Shown in pieces: positions 7,313-12,729 of a DNA stretch of 12,729 nt (within the stretch, counting starts at the first letter, position 1; each line of letters starts with the position of its first letter). This stretch comes from Candidatus Nanopelagicaceae bacterium. Lineage in GTDB: Bacteria > Actinomycetota > Actinomycetes > Nanopelagicales > Nanopelagicaceae. The stretch is from the NCBI GenBank assembly GCA_947440735.1, contig CANESA010000010.1:1-12729 (forward strand), read 5' to 3'. Below the pieces are notes generated by a model. It saw nothing but the letters and a program-made list of their open reading frames with translations, was not told the origin of the DNA and did no database searches. A program made the position numbers and the translations under genes.

Positions 7313-7953
7313 ACCATCCAATTTTCCAACCCGTTCATCCTTCGTGGTTTCCAGTACTTGAACCGCTTCAGAATGAGATCACCTCTACATTTGACCGTGT
7401 CAGTAAGGGCGGATATATACCCGCGATAGATCGAATCCTTGCCCCGTTGAGTACAGCTATTGATGAAGTGAAGGTTGTTATTGTCGGACAAGATCCATAC
7501 CCAAATGCTGATTACGCAGATGGTTTTGCATTCTCCGTGCGGCCTGAGGTTTCACCATTCCCTGCATCTCTGATCAATATTTTTAAAGAGCTCGAAAGTG
7601 ATCTTGGTACTGCGATGCCAACTGATGGAAACCTCGAACGCTGGTCGGGTCAAGGTGTTTTACTCATCAACCGTACCCTGACAACAATTCCGGATGAGTC
7701 ACACGCGCATCAAAGAAGTGGATGGATGGCAATCACTGAGGTCATCATTCGCGAAGTTGCTTCAAGAGGTGCGGTAGGAATTCTGTGGGGTGGTAATGCC
7801 CAGCAGATGTCTGATTACTTCGATTCATCTCGTGTAGTTAAAAGCGCTCATCCAAGCCCGCTCAGTGCCTATCGTGGCTTCTTCGGTTCTAAGCCATTCT
7901 CACAATGTAATTCAATGTTGGAGCAGATCGGCAAGACTCAAATTTCTTGGTAG
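7309..7953 (+). CDS. ung: Uracil-DNA glycosylase, family 1
   Basis: Ung excises uracil from DNA in the first step of base-excision repair. The 214-residue protein has motif A GQDPYP (60-65, catalytic water-activating Asp62), the FAFSV strand (73-77, Phe73 or Phe75 probably stacking on uracil), GVLLINRTLT (116-125, Asn121 expected to read the uracil base) and motif B HPSPLS (181-186, catalytic His181), followed by AYRGFFGSKPFS. Proline rather than histidine after GQDPY is, as I recall, also found in mycobacterial Ung, supporting an actinobacterial origin. The GTG start overlaps the ABC gene stop in a GTGA, so expression depends on that gene. No Shine-Dalgarno sequence is visible. The stop codon is followed at once by the terminator hairpin shared with the convergent permease gene. 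Confidence 0.95.
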   Translation: MNHPIFQPVHPSWFPVLEPLQNEITSTFDRVSKGGYIPAIDRILAPLSTAIDEVKVVIVGQDPYPNADYADGFAFSVRPEVSPFPASLINIFKELESDLGTAMPTDGNLERWSGQGVLLINRTLTTIPDESHAHQRSGWMAITEVIIREVASRGAVGILWGGNAQQMSDYFDSSRVVKSAHPSPLSAYRGFFGSKPFSQCNSMLEQIGKTQISW

Positions 7954-7957
7954 AAAA

Positions 7958-8000
7958 AAATAGGCCGGATACTCACTCAGAGTGAATACCCGGCCTATTT
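7958..8000 (-). terminator. Bidirectional intrinsic terminator between ung and the purine permease, stronger for the minus strand
   Basis: Arms 7958-7977 and 7981-8000 form a 20-position hairpin around the 3-nt loop at 7978-7980. In the plus-strand RNA there are two A-C mismatches (7969/7989 and 7972/7986). In the minus-strand RNA the same positions become U-G and G-U wobbles, giving an unbroken stem. The minus-strand hairpin runs directly into seven U (complement of 7954-7960), whereas the plus side is followed by a poor AUUUCUU tract. It therefore serves the permease best and ung more weakly. Confidence 0.85.
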
Positions 8001-8014
8001 CTTATATAAGTTAC

Positions 8015-9451
8015 TTATCCAACCCAGATATTAATTGGGGATTGCAGGAAGTAGATTACGAAGAGTCCTGAAACGACCCAGAGAAGTGGATGAACTTCCT
8101 TTGCGCGTCCCTGAACAGCTCGGATAATCACGTGGGTCACAAATCCAACACCAATTCCAACAGAGATGTTGTAAGTAAATGGCATCAGGATGATTGTAAG
8201 GAATGCTGGAAGAGCTATTCCAATATCATCCCAGTCAATATTTTTAATTTGAGTCATCATGAGGAATCCAACGATCACTAGCGCCGGAGTTGCAGCCTCA
8301 TAAGGAATGACAGCAACTAGAGGGGCTAGGAATGTTGTGAGGAGGAACATGACACCAGTAACAACTGAGGCAAGGCCTGTACGAGCTCCTTCACCAACAC
8401 CGGCTGCAGATTCAATGTAGCTGGTGTTAGATGAGATGCTTCCTGCTCCACCAGCGACAGCTGCTAGAGAGTCAACAAAGAGGATCTTGTTGTTATTTGG
8501 AACATTTCCTTCATCATCAATCAAACCTGACTCGTGACCGATTGCAGTAACTGTTCCGACTGTGTCGAAGAAGTCTGAGAGCAAGAGGGTAAAGATGAAG
8601 AGGATCGCTGTAATCAATGGAACGCGATCAAAGCTGCCCAGGAGGTTGAATTGACCAAAGAGTGAAAAGTCGGGGGTAGCAACTACCTCTGCAGGCATTG
8701 CTGGAACATTGAGATTCCAACCCTTTGGATTTACCGCACCTGTTGCACCGTTGAATAGTGGTCCAATTTTAAATGCTGACTCGATCGCGATTGCAGCAGC
8801 TGTTGCTACGACGATTCCGATCAAAATTGCGCCCTTGATCTTCTTGACCATGAGAGCGATTGTTAAGAGGAGTCCGAAACCAAAGACGATAATTGGCCAA
8901 CCCACTAGGTTTCCATTCTCACCAAGCATGACAGGGACAGGGCCTGAACCGGTGCGACGAACAAAGCCCGCATCGACAAGTCCGATGAGAGCGATAAAAA
9001 GTCCAATACCTACTGATATCGCGATCTTAAGTTGTCCGGGAACGGCGCGGAAAACTGCGCCGCGGAAGCCTGTGAGTACAAGAACGGTAATGATCAGACC
9101 TTCGATTACTACGAGTCCCATTGCATCTGCCCATGACATCTGCGAAGCGATACTTACTGCCACAAATGTGTTGAGGCCGAGACCTGTGGCGAGTGCGAGA
9201 GGGTAGTTACCTAGAACTCCCATCAGGATTGTGAGAATGCCAGCCATAAGTGCTGTCATTGCGGCGACGAGAGCTAAGTTAGGAGCATCTCCGCCACCGA
9301 TATATTTTCCATCTGCATCCTTGGCTAGGCCAATGATCAATGGGTTGAGCGCTACGATGTAAGCCATAGTGAAGAATGTGACGACTCCGCCACGCACTTC
9401 CTGTGCCACTGTCGATCCGCGCTCGGATATTTTGAAGTAACTATCGAGCAT
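8015..9451 (-). CDS. NCS2-family purine permease, AzgA type (adenine/guanine/hypoxanthine)
   Basis: This 478-residue integral membrane protein belongs to the AzgA/PbuG branch of the NCS2 nucleobase transporters, which bring purine bases into the cell by proton symport. Family signatures are FKISERGSTV near the N-terminus, FFTMAYIVALNP (26-37), GLGLNTF (90-96), DFFDTVGT (293-300), SNTSYIESAAGVGEGARTGL (341-360) and FTYNISVGIGVGF (425-437). Many hydrophobic segments, roughly 12-14, fit the fold. Substrate choice among adenine, guanine and hypoxanthine cannot be read from sequence. The ATG start has a GAGGAAGG Shine-Dalgarno 6 nt upstream. A 118-bp gap separates it from the upstream YczE-type gene on the same strand, leaving room for its own promoter and leader. 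The 3' end is followed by a strong terminator. Confidence 0.93.
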   Translation of the reverse strand: MLDSYFKISERGSTVAQEVRGGVVTFFTMAYIVALNPLIIGLAKDADGKYIGGGDAPNLALVAAMTALMAGILTILMGVLGNYPLALATGLGLNTFVAVSIASQMSWADAMGLVVIEGLIITVLVLTGFRGAVFRAVPGQLKIAISVGIGLFIALIGLVDAGFVRRTGSGPVPVMLGENGNLVGWPIIVFGFGLLLTIALMVKKIKGAILIGIVVATAAAIAIESAFKIGPLFNGATGAVNPKGWNLNVPAMPAEVVATPDFSLFGQFNLLGSFDRVPLITAILFIFTLLLSDFFDTVGTVTAIGHESGLIDDEGNVPNNNKILFVDSLAAVAGGAGSISSNTSYIESAAGVGEGARTGLASVVTGVMFLLTTFLAPLVAVIPYEAATPALVIVGFLMMTQIKNIDWDDIGIALPAFLTIILMPFTYNISVGIGVGFVTHVIIRAVQGRAKEVHPLLWVVSGLFVIYFLQSPINIWVG

Positions 9452-9569
9452 GTTGAACCTTCCTCATTTTGTTATCGGGGGTGGTTGCGACCCCGTGTGA
9501 AATGGCGGCTCACAGACCGATCGAGGATGGGGAGCTCTTTGATAGGGTCAAAATATCTGACCGAGAGCC
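9452..9569 (-). promoter_or_regulatory. Promoter and 5' leader region of the purine permease, with dyad elements
   Basis: This 118-bp gap is the longest gene-free stretch. On the minus strand it holds the Shine-Dalgarno GAGGAAGG (9458-9465). Near its far end is a GGTCA-n7-TGACC dyad (9546-9562) that overlaps TTGACC and TATTTT, possible promoter elements. Two short hairpins lie between: TGTGA/TCACA (9496-9500 with 9510-9514) and CGGGGU/ACCCCCG (9490-9495 with 9476-9482, one C bulged). A start near 9543 would give a leader of about 90 nt. I do not recognise a known purine riboswitch core. Confidence 0.35.
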
Positions 9570-10238
9570 CTACTTTGAGGTTAGGCGCGCTAAAAGGCCG
9601 AAAGAAATGGCAACGGATTGGCCAATCAACAGGGCGAACAGAAGCGTGCCTAGGCCCAATGTGCCACCGAGAAGGGCCCCAGCGATGGAGACAACAACCT
9701 CAAGACCTAGACGAACTCGTCCCACGCGCACTCCGGTCCGTTGATGCAGACCCGTCATTGCTCCATCTCGTGGCCCAGGACCGAGTCCACATGTGATGTA
9801 GAGAGCAGAACCTATTCCCACCATTGCTATTCCTGTGAGAGTAAAAATCAGACCACGAAGCAAATCTTCTTGTTTGGGAAAAATATTTGTTGCGATCTCA
9901 ATGAAGAGTGAAATAACAATGATATTCGAAAGAGTTCCAAAACCGGGACGCTCTCTGAGCGGAATCCAGAGAGCAAGAACAAGTGAACCAATAATCAAGG
10001 TAGATGTACCAATTGATAGACCACTTTTTAGCGATATCCCTTGAGCAAGGACCGACCATGGTGCATTACCCAGACCTGACTGAATAATTAATCCATCGCC
10101 TAATCCGAAGATTGCTAAACCAAAAAAGAGAATAAATACACGTTTGAAAGAGAGATCCCATCGACTCTGTGCAGTCCACGGCACCACCGGGACTGTTCTG
10201 TGAGGCTTGAGGTGAGAGAGGATTTCGCGCAACGTCAT
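9570..10238 (-). CDS. YczE/YitT-type membrane protein of unknown function
   Basis: This is a 222-residue membrane protein of the YczE group (related to YitT/YyaS), for which no biochemical activity is firmly known. The N-terminal 28 residues are polar and probably cytoplasmic. About five or six hydrophobic segments follow, at roughly 33-53, 78-94, 103-119, 128-150 and 178-217. Recognisable family blocks are GLGNAPWSVLAQGIS (56-70), RPGFGTLSN (97-105), GLGPGPRDGAMTGL (151-164) and GGTLGLGTLLFALLIGQ (191-207). The glycine-rich GPRDG block is the best diagnostic. The start ATG has TAGGAT exactly 6 nt upstream. AGGA within the same hexamer could also serve as a weak Shine-Dalgarno at 7 nt. It is divergent from the DUF554 gene, and the purine permease follows on the same strand. 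I cannot propose a substrate. Confidence 0.82.
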   Translation of the reverse strand: MTLREILSHLKPHRTVPVVPWTAQSRWDLSFKRVFILFFGLAIFGLGDGLIIQSGLGNAPWSVLAQGISLKSGLSIGTSTLIIGSLVLALWIPLRERPGFGTLSNIIVISLFIEIATNIFPKQEDLLRGLIFTLTGIAMVGIGSALYITCGLGPGPRDGAMTGLHQRTGVRVGRVRLGLEVVVSIAGALLGGTLGLGTLLFALLIGQSVAISFGLLARLTSK

Positions 10239-10244
10239 CTGTTC

Positions 10245-10250
10245 ATCCTA
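10245..10250 (-). promoter_or_regulatory. Putative -10 box (TAGGAT) of a leaderless YczE-gene transcript
   Basis: On the minus strand, TAGGAT stands exactly 6 nt before the ATG at 10238. The embedded AGGA makes a leadered reading also possible. The 21 bp between this box and the opposing -10 at 10272-10277 must contain the -35 zones of both divergent promoters. Confidence 0.5.
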
Positions 10251-10271
10251 CCTTTATGGTTGGACTTTAAG

Positions 10272-10277
10272 TACTCT
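10272..10277 (+). promoter_or_regulatory. Putative -10 box (TACTCT) of a leaderless DUF554 transcript
   Basis: TACTCT stands exactly 6 nt before the ATG at 10284, and no Shine-Dalgarno sequence is present. It supports 10284 over the far-upstream start at 10200, which would extend the protein back through the divergent neighbour's 5' end. Confidence 0.55.
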
Positions 10278-10283
10278 TGGCCA

Positions 10284-11018
10284 ATGTTTACAGGCTCTGG
10301 AACACTCATCAATATCATCACTATTATCTCAGGCGCATCTCTCGGAGTATTAATCGGCGGTCGTATGCCAGATCGTATGCGCGCGCTTATTACAGATGTA
10401 CTTGGCTTGATCACAATTCTTGGAGCTTCCACAGCGCTCATTGCTGTTGGATCAGTGAGTTATATAGAAGCGTTGCCAAAAGGTTGGCCTCTTTTAGCGA
10501 TTTTGGCTTCACTACTTTTAGGTGGAATCATTGGAAGCGCAGCAAATCTTGAAATCAGATTAGAAAGTTTTGGCAACTTCTTAAGAGTTAAATTCAAAGC
10601 CGACGGCCAAGGAACATTCGTTGAAGGCTTTATTTCTTCCTCACTCCTCTTTGTGATTGGTCCGTTAGCAATCCTTGGTTCAATTAGCGATGGTATGGGC
10701 ACGGGCACAGACCAGCTCATTCTCAAATCATCACTCGACTTTTTTGCAGCCATGGCCTTTGCTGCAAGTCTAGGTTGGGGCGTTGCAGCCTCTGCCATCC
10801 CTGTCGGTATCTATCAGGGAGTCTGGACCGTTATTGGCTTCGCCCTCGGAAACATCCTGGCTGGATACCAAGTTGATGCGATGACAATTGTTGGTGGATT
10901 GATGCTTTTATCTATTGGCCTTGGTCTACTGAAGATCAAAACTATTGCGGTCGGAAATCTACTACCGGCGCTAGTGGTCGCACCGATACTTGTGGGCGTG
11001 CTGCATCGGTTCATCTAG
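10284..11018 (+). CDS. DUF554 family membrane protein (YdfK-like)
   Basis: This is a 244-residue integral membrane protein of the DUF554 family, whose function is not established. The family's usual opening, here MFTGSGTLIN, begins at this ATG. An upstream in-frame start at 10200 would add 28 residues unlike the family and overlap the divergent gene, so it is rejected. The conserved core FVEGFISSSLLFVIGPLAI (112-130), LGSISDGM (131-138), ILKSSLDFFAAMAFA (146-160) and GVAASAIPVGIYQG (166-179) is clear. About seven hydrophobic segments can be seen, including residues 8-26, 36-57, 68-88, 116-132, 153-173, 176-195 and 203-218, with a last one near the C-terminus. It lies back to back with another unknown-function membrane protein. 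The stop is 20 bp from that of the convergent dehydrogenase, with no hairpin between. Confidence 0.88.
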   Translation: MFTGSGTLINIITIISGASLGVLIGGRMPDRMRALITDVLGLITILGASTALIAVGSVSYIEALPKGWPLLAILASLLLGGIIGSAANLEIRLESFGNFLRVKFKADGQGTFVEGFISSSLLFVIGPLAILGSISDGMGTGTDQLILKSSLDFFAAMAFAASLGWGVAASAIPVGIYQGVWTVIGFALGNILAGYQVDAMTIVGGLMLLSIGLGLLKIKTIAVGNLLPALVVAPILVGVLHRFI

Positions 11019-11038
11019 TCAGATTGGATTTGGTTGAA

Positions 11039-12082
11039 TTAGATTGTGCTTGCATCGATTACAAAGCGATACTTCACATCACTTGCAACCGTTCTTTCAT
11101 AAGCCTGATCTACATAATCTGCGCTGATGACTTCAATATCACTGAGAATTCCATGCTCGGCGCTGAAGTTAATCATCTCTTGAGTTTGAGCAACTCCGCC
11201 AATCATTGATCCCGCGAGAGATTTTCTTCCATTCAGCAGAGAACCAACGTGTACTGGATACGGTGCACCGGGAAGTCCAATGACCACAAGCGTTCCATCA
11301 ATAGTAAGGGTGGAGAGATAGTCATTGATATCGATCTGAGCGCTGACAGTATTGAGAATGAGATCAAAGGTGCGAGCAAATGGCTTGAGGTCTTTTGGAT
11401 CCTTCACGCAGATAAATTCATCAGCGCCCATCGCTAGCGCTGCTTCTCGTTTATTTGGGGAGTGGGAGATAACTGTTACGTGCGCGCCAAGAGCATGCGC
11501 AAATTTCACACCCATATGTCCCAAGCCACCTAGACCCATCACTGCAACGCGTGTGCCGTTGCCAGCTTTCCAATGTTTGAGGGGTGAATAGAGAGTAATT
11601 CCTGCGCAGAGCAATGGTGCAACACCATCAAGAGGCATTGATTTCGGAATCGTGACTGCATAGTTTTCGTTGACTACGAATATATTGCTATATCCGCCCA
11701 TTGCGACAGTCTTACCATCGCGCTCTAGAGTGTTATACGTCCCCGTCATTCCTTCATCGCAATATTGTTCTAGACCGTCTTTACAAGGCTGACACTTGCG
11801 GCAAGAATCGATAAACACACCAACACCGATGTGATCACCTACGGAAAACTTCGTGACACCAGATCCGATCTCAGCTACGACGCCAGCAATTTCATGACCT
11901 GGGACCATTGGAAATAGTGCGGGACCCCACTCTTCACGGACTTGGTGGATATCAGAGTGACATATTCCAGCGAAGGCGATATCAATCTTGACATCGTTGC
12001 TGCCTAACTCGCGACGCTCAAAATCAAAACGCTTAAAGGGCGCACCCTTACTAACAGCTGCGAGTCCACGTACTTTTGTCAT
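11039..12082 (-). CDS. Zinc-dependent alcohol dehydrogenase, cinnamyl-alcohol dehydrogenase/YahK-like
   Basis: This 347-residue medium-chain dehydrogenase probably reduces aldehydes or oxidises alcohols with NADP(H). The catalytic zinc site is complete: Cys41 (GICHSDIH), His63-Glu64 (PGHEIAG) and Cys159 (LLCAGIT). The structural zinc cysteines Cys94, Cys97, Cys100 and Cys108 are also present. The Rossmann loop is GLGGLGHMGVK (183-193). The segment ISHSPNK after the second strand has serine where NAD-specific enzymes carry an acidic residue, suggesting NADP preference. The sequence resembles the CAD/YahK group of broad-specificity aldehyde reductases, so the natural substrate cannot be named. 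The ATG is preceded by a GGAGAA Shine-Dalgarno (12086-12091). It starts 38 bp after the tdk stop and is probably partly co-transcribed with it. Confidence 0.92.
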   Translation of the reverse strand: MTKVRGLAAVSKGAPFKRFDFERRELGSNDVKIDIAFAGICHSDIHQVREEWGPALFPMVPGHEIAGVVAEIGSGVTKFSVGDHIGVGVFIDSCRKCQPCKDGLEQYCDEGMTGTYNTLERDGKTVAMGGYSNIFVVNENYAVTIPKSMPLDGVAPLLCAGITLYSPLKHWKAGNGTRVAVMGLGGLGHMGVKFAHALGAHVTVISHSPNKREAALAMGADEFICVKDPKDLKPFARTFDLILNTVSAQIDINDYLSTLTIDGTLVVIGLPGAPYPVHVGSLLNGRKSLAGSMIGGVAQTQEMINFSAEHGILSDIEVISADYVDQAYERTVASDVKYRFVIDASTI

Positions 12083-12085
12083 TGC

Positions 12086-12091
12086 TTCTCC
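12086..12091 (-). promoter_or_regulatory. Shine-Dalgarno sequence (GGAGAA) of the alcohol dehydrogenase
   Basis: On the minus strand, GGAGAA is 3 nt before the ATG at 12082, with the GGAG core 5 nt from it. No -10 box occurs at the leaderless position, consistent with read-through from tdk. Confidence 0.65.
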
Positions 12092-12120
12092 AATTGCGTG
12101 AGGTTTGTGTGTGAGATTGC

Positions 12121-12729
12121 TTAGAGTTCGTTAAAAGGCAGCGGGTCGCTAGAGATATGACCCGCTCTTGAATTTCGTGCAGTGACACCACGCATATGGT
12201 GCCTTCGACAGAGAACCTCATATGCGACTTCATCAGTAGATCCAACGTTTCCAACAACTACTTGCTCGCCTTCGGTAACCATTTTTCCGCCGACGGTACG
12301 GGCGTTATGTGTGGCGCGGGATCCACACCAGCAAAGGGCCTCCACCTGCAAGGTGTTTACTCGATCTGCTAACTCAACTAATCGCCCTGAACCAGGAAAG
12401 AGCTTCGTCCTAAAATCTGCCAAGATTCCAAAGGCGTAAACATCGATTCCCAGACCATCCACGATTCGAGCCAGCTCTTCGATCTGCTCTGGTTGATAAA
12501 ATTGGGCTTCATCGCAGATTACATAATCGATGCGCTCTCCGATAGATAGCTTATCGACAACAAATTTATGAATATCAAAACCGGGCAGAACTTCAATCGC
12601 TGCACTGGTTAATCCGAGACGTGATGAAATCTTTCCAGCTCCAGCTCTGTCCTGCGAAGTGAAAATTAATCCGCCACGTCCGCGTTGTTGGTGGTTATGG
12701 GCAGTCTGCAGAGCAAGCGTTGACTTCCC
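12121..12729 (-). CDS. tdk: Thymidine kinase, TK1-like (N-terminus cut by window edge)
   Basis: Thymidine kinase phosphorylates thymidine with ATP in the salvage route to dTTP. The frame is open to the right edge, where it begins inside the P-loop (GKST), so only about a dozen N-terminal residues are missing. Counting from the edge, the 202 visible residues include GKST (1-4), the Walker B region CDEAQFY (72-78) with catalytic Glu74, the AFGILADFRTKLFPGS segment (100-115) and the zinc/lasso region with Cys133, Cys135, Cys174 and His177 or His178. The first cysteine pair is spaced C-x-C (CWCG) rather than the C-x2-C I expect from enterobacterial enzymes. The CWCGSRATHNAR segment matches what I recall from actinobacterial kinases. 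A methionine at 12462 would drop the P-loop and is not the start. The dehydrogenase gene follows 38 bp downstream. Confidence 0.95.
   Translation of the reverse strand, partial: GKSTLALQTAHNHQQRGRGGLIFTSQDRAGAGKISSRLGLTSAAIEVLPGFDIHKFVVDKLSIGERIDYVICDEAQFYQPEQIEELARIVDGLGIDVYAFGILADFRTKLFPGSGRLVELADRVNTLQVEALCWCGSRATHNARTVGGKMVTEGEQVVVGNVGSTDEVAYEVLCRRHHMRGVTARNSRAGHISSDPLPFNEL
12140..12166 (-). other. Hairpin inside the 3' end of tdk
   Basis: A perfect 8-bp inverted repeat, AGCGGGTC/GACCCGCT (12140-12147 with 12159-12166), encloses an 11-nt loop. On the minus strand it is followed by GCCTTTTAACG, a weak T tract. It could act as a partial terminator or mRNA-stabilising stem between tdk and the dehydrogenase gene, or be chance within coding sequence. 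Confidence 0.3.

Noticed and set aside
8709..9206. Open frame of 165 codons antisense to the purine permease
   Set aside because: The Pro/Thr/Ile-rich translation is typical of the reverse strand of a membrane-protein gene. It has no start signal.
9452..9569. Purine riboswitch upstream of the permease
   Set aside because: The gap has short stems, but I cannot find the three-way junction core or its conserved loop bases.
9469..9796. Two overlapping plus-strand frames across the permease leader and the YczE gene
   Set aside because: The basic, repetitive translations are opposite a clear membrane protein gene and have no homology that I recognise.
10200..10283. Upstream start for the DUF554 gene, adding 28 residues
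   Set aside because: The extension overlaps the 5' end of the divergent gene, is unlike the family's N-terminus, and a -10-like box fits the ATG at 10284.
1..12729. Defence island, mobile element, CRISPR array, tRNA/rRNA or other novel multi-gene system
   Set aside because: Every sizeable gene belongs to a known family, mostly housekeeping. No direct repeats, transposase, integrase, repeat-spacer pattern or tRNA-like fold was noticed, and composition looks even throughout by eye.

Overview
The window is an ordinary, densely packed stretch of bacterial housekeeping chromosome, most likely from an actinobacterium with moderate rather than high GC. Supporting signs are a PriA C-terminus without a recognisable helicase motif VI, a HisE of the mycobacterial type (EEISQL), a uracil-DNA glycosylase with GQDPYP in place of GQDPYH, a SerB with two ACT domains, and the order priA-def-fmt-rsmB-rpe. 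Short intergenic gaps and AT-leaning codons suggest a streamlined freshwater group such as Nanopelagicales (acI) or a small Microbacteriaceae. That placement is inference from memory of the families, not a search result.

Layout. Positions 1-5228 (+ strand) carry the 3' end of priA, then def, fmt, rsmB, rpe, hisE and hisG. def and fmt form the N-formyl-methionine cycle, rsmB modifies 16S rRNA, rpe belongs to the pentose phosphate pathway, and hisE/hisG act in early histidine synthesis. A convergent serB (serine synthesis, - strand) ends 5 bp from hisG. Divergent from serB run an orphan ABC ATPase and ung on the + strand, coupled by a 4-base overlap. ung converges on an AzgA-type purine permease (-), with a long hairpin terminator between them. 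Upstream of the permease on the same strand is a YczE-type membrane protein. It is divergent from a DUF554 membrane protein (+), which converges on a zinc alcohol dehydrogenase (-). The dehydrogenase follows thymidine kinase (-), which is cut by the right window edge. Purine uptake, uracil repair and thymidine salvage make a loose nucleotide-metabolism theme on the right, but I do not see a dedicated system.

The most notable signal is regulatory. Six genes (def, rpe, hisE, serB, the YczE gene, the DUF554 gene) have a TANNNT -10-like hexamer exactly 6 nt before the start codon, and none has a well-placed Shine-Dalgarno sequence. A seventh (the ABC ATPase) has one at 7 nt. This is the geometry of leaderless transcripts. 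The genes inside transcription units (fmt, rsmB, hisG, ung) and the two minus-strand genes that follow a co-directional neighbour (permease, dehydrogenase) lack it. They have Shine-Dalgarno sequences, except ung, which overlaps the preceding gene. The rule also decides the start of hisE. The terminator between ung and the permease is asymmetric and looks stronger for the minus strand. I found no mobile elements, CRISPR arrays, tRNA/rRNA genes or clearly novel multi-gene system. No gene-free stretch exceeds 300 bases; the longest is the 118-bp permease leader.
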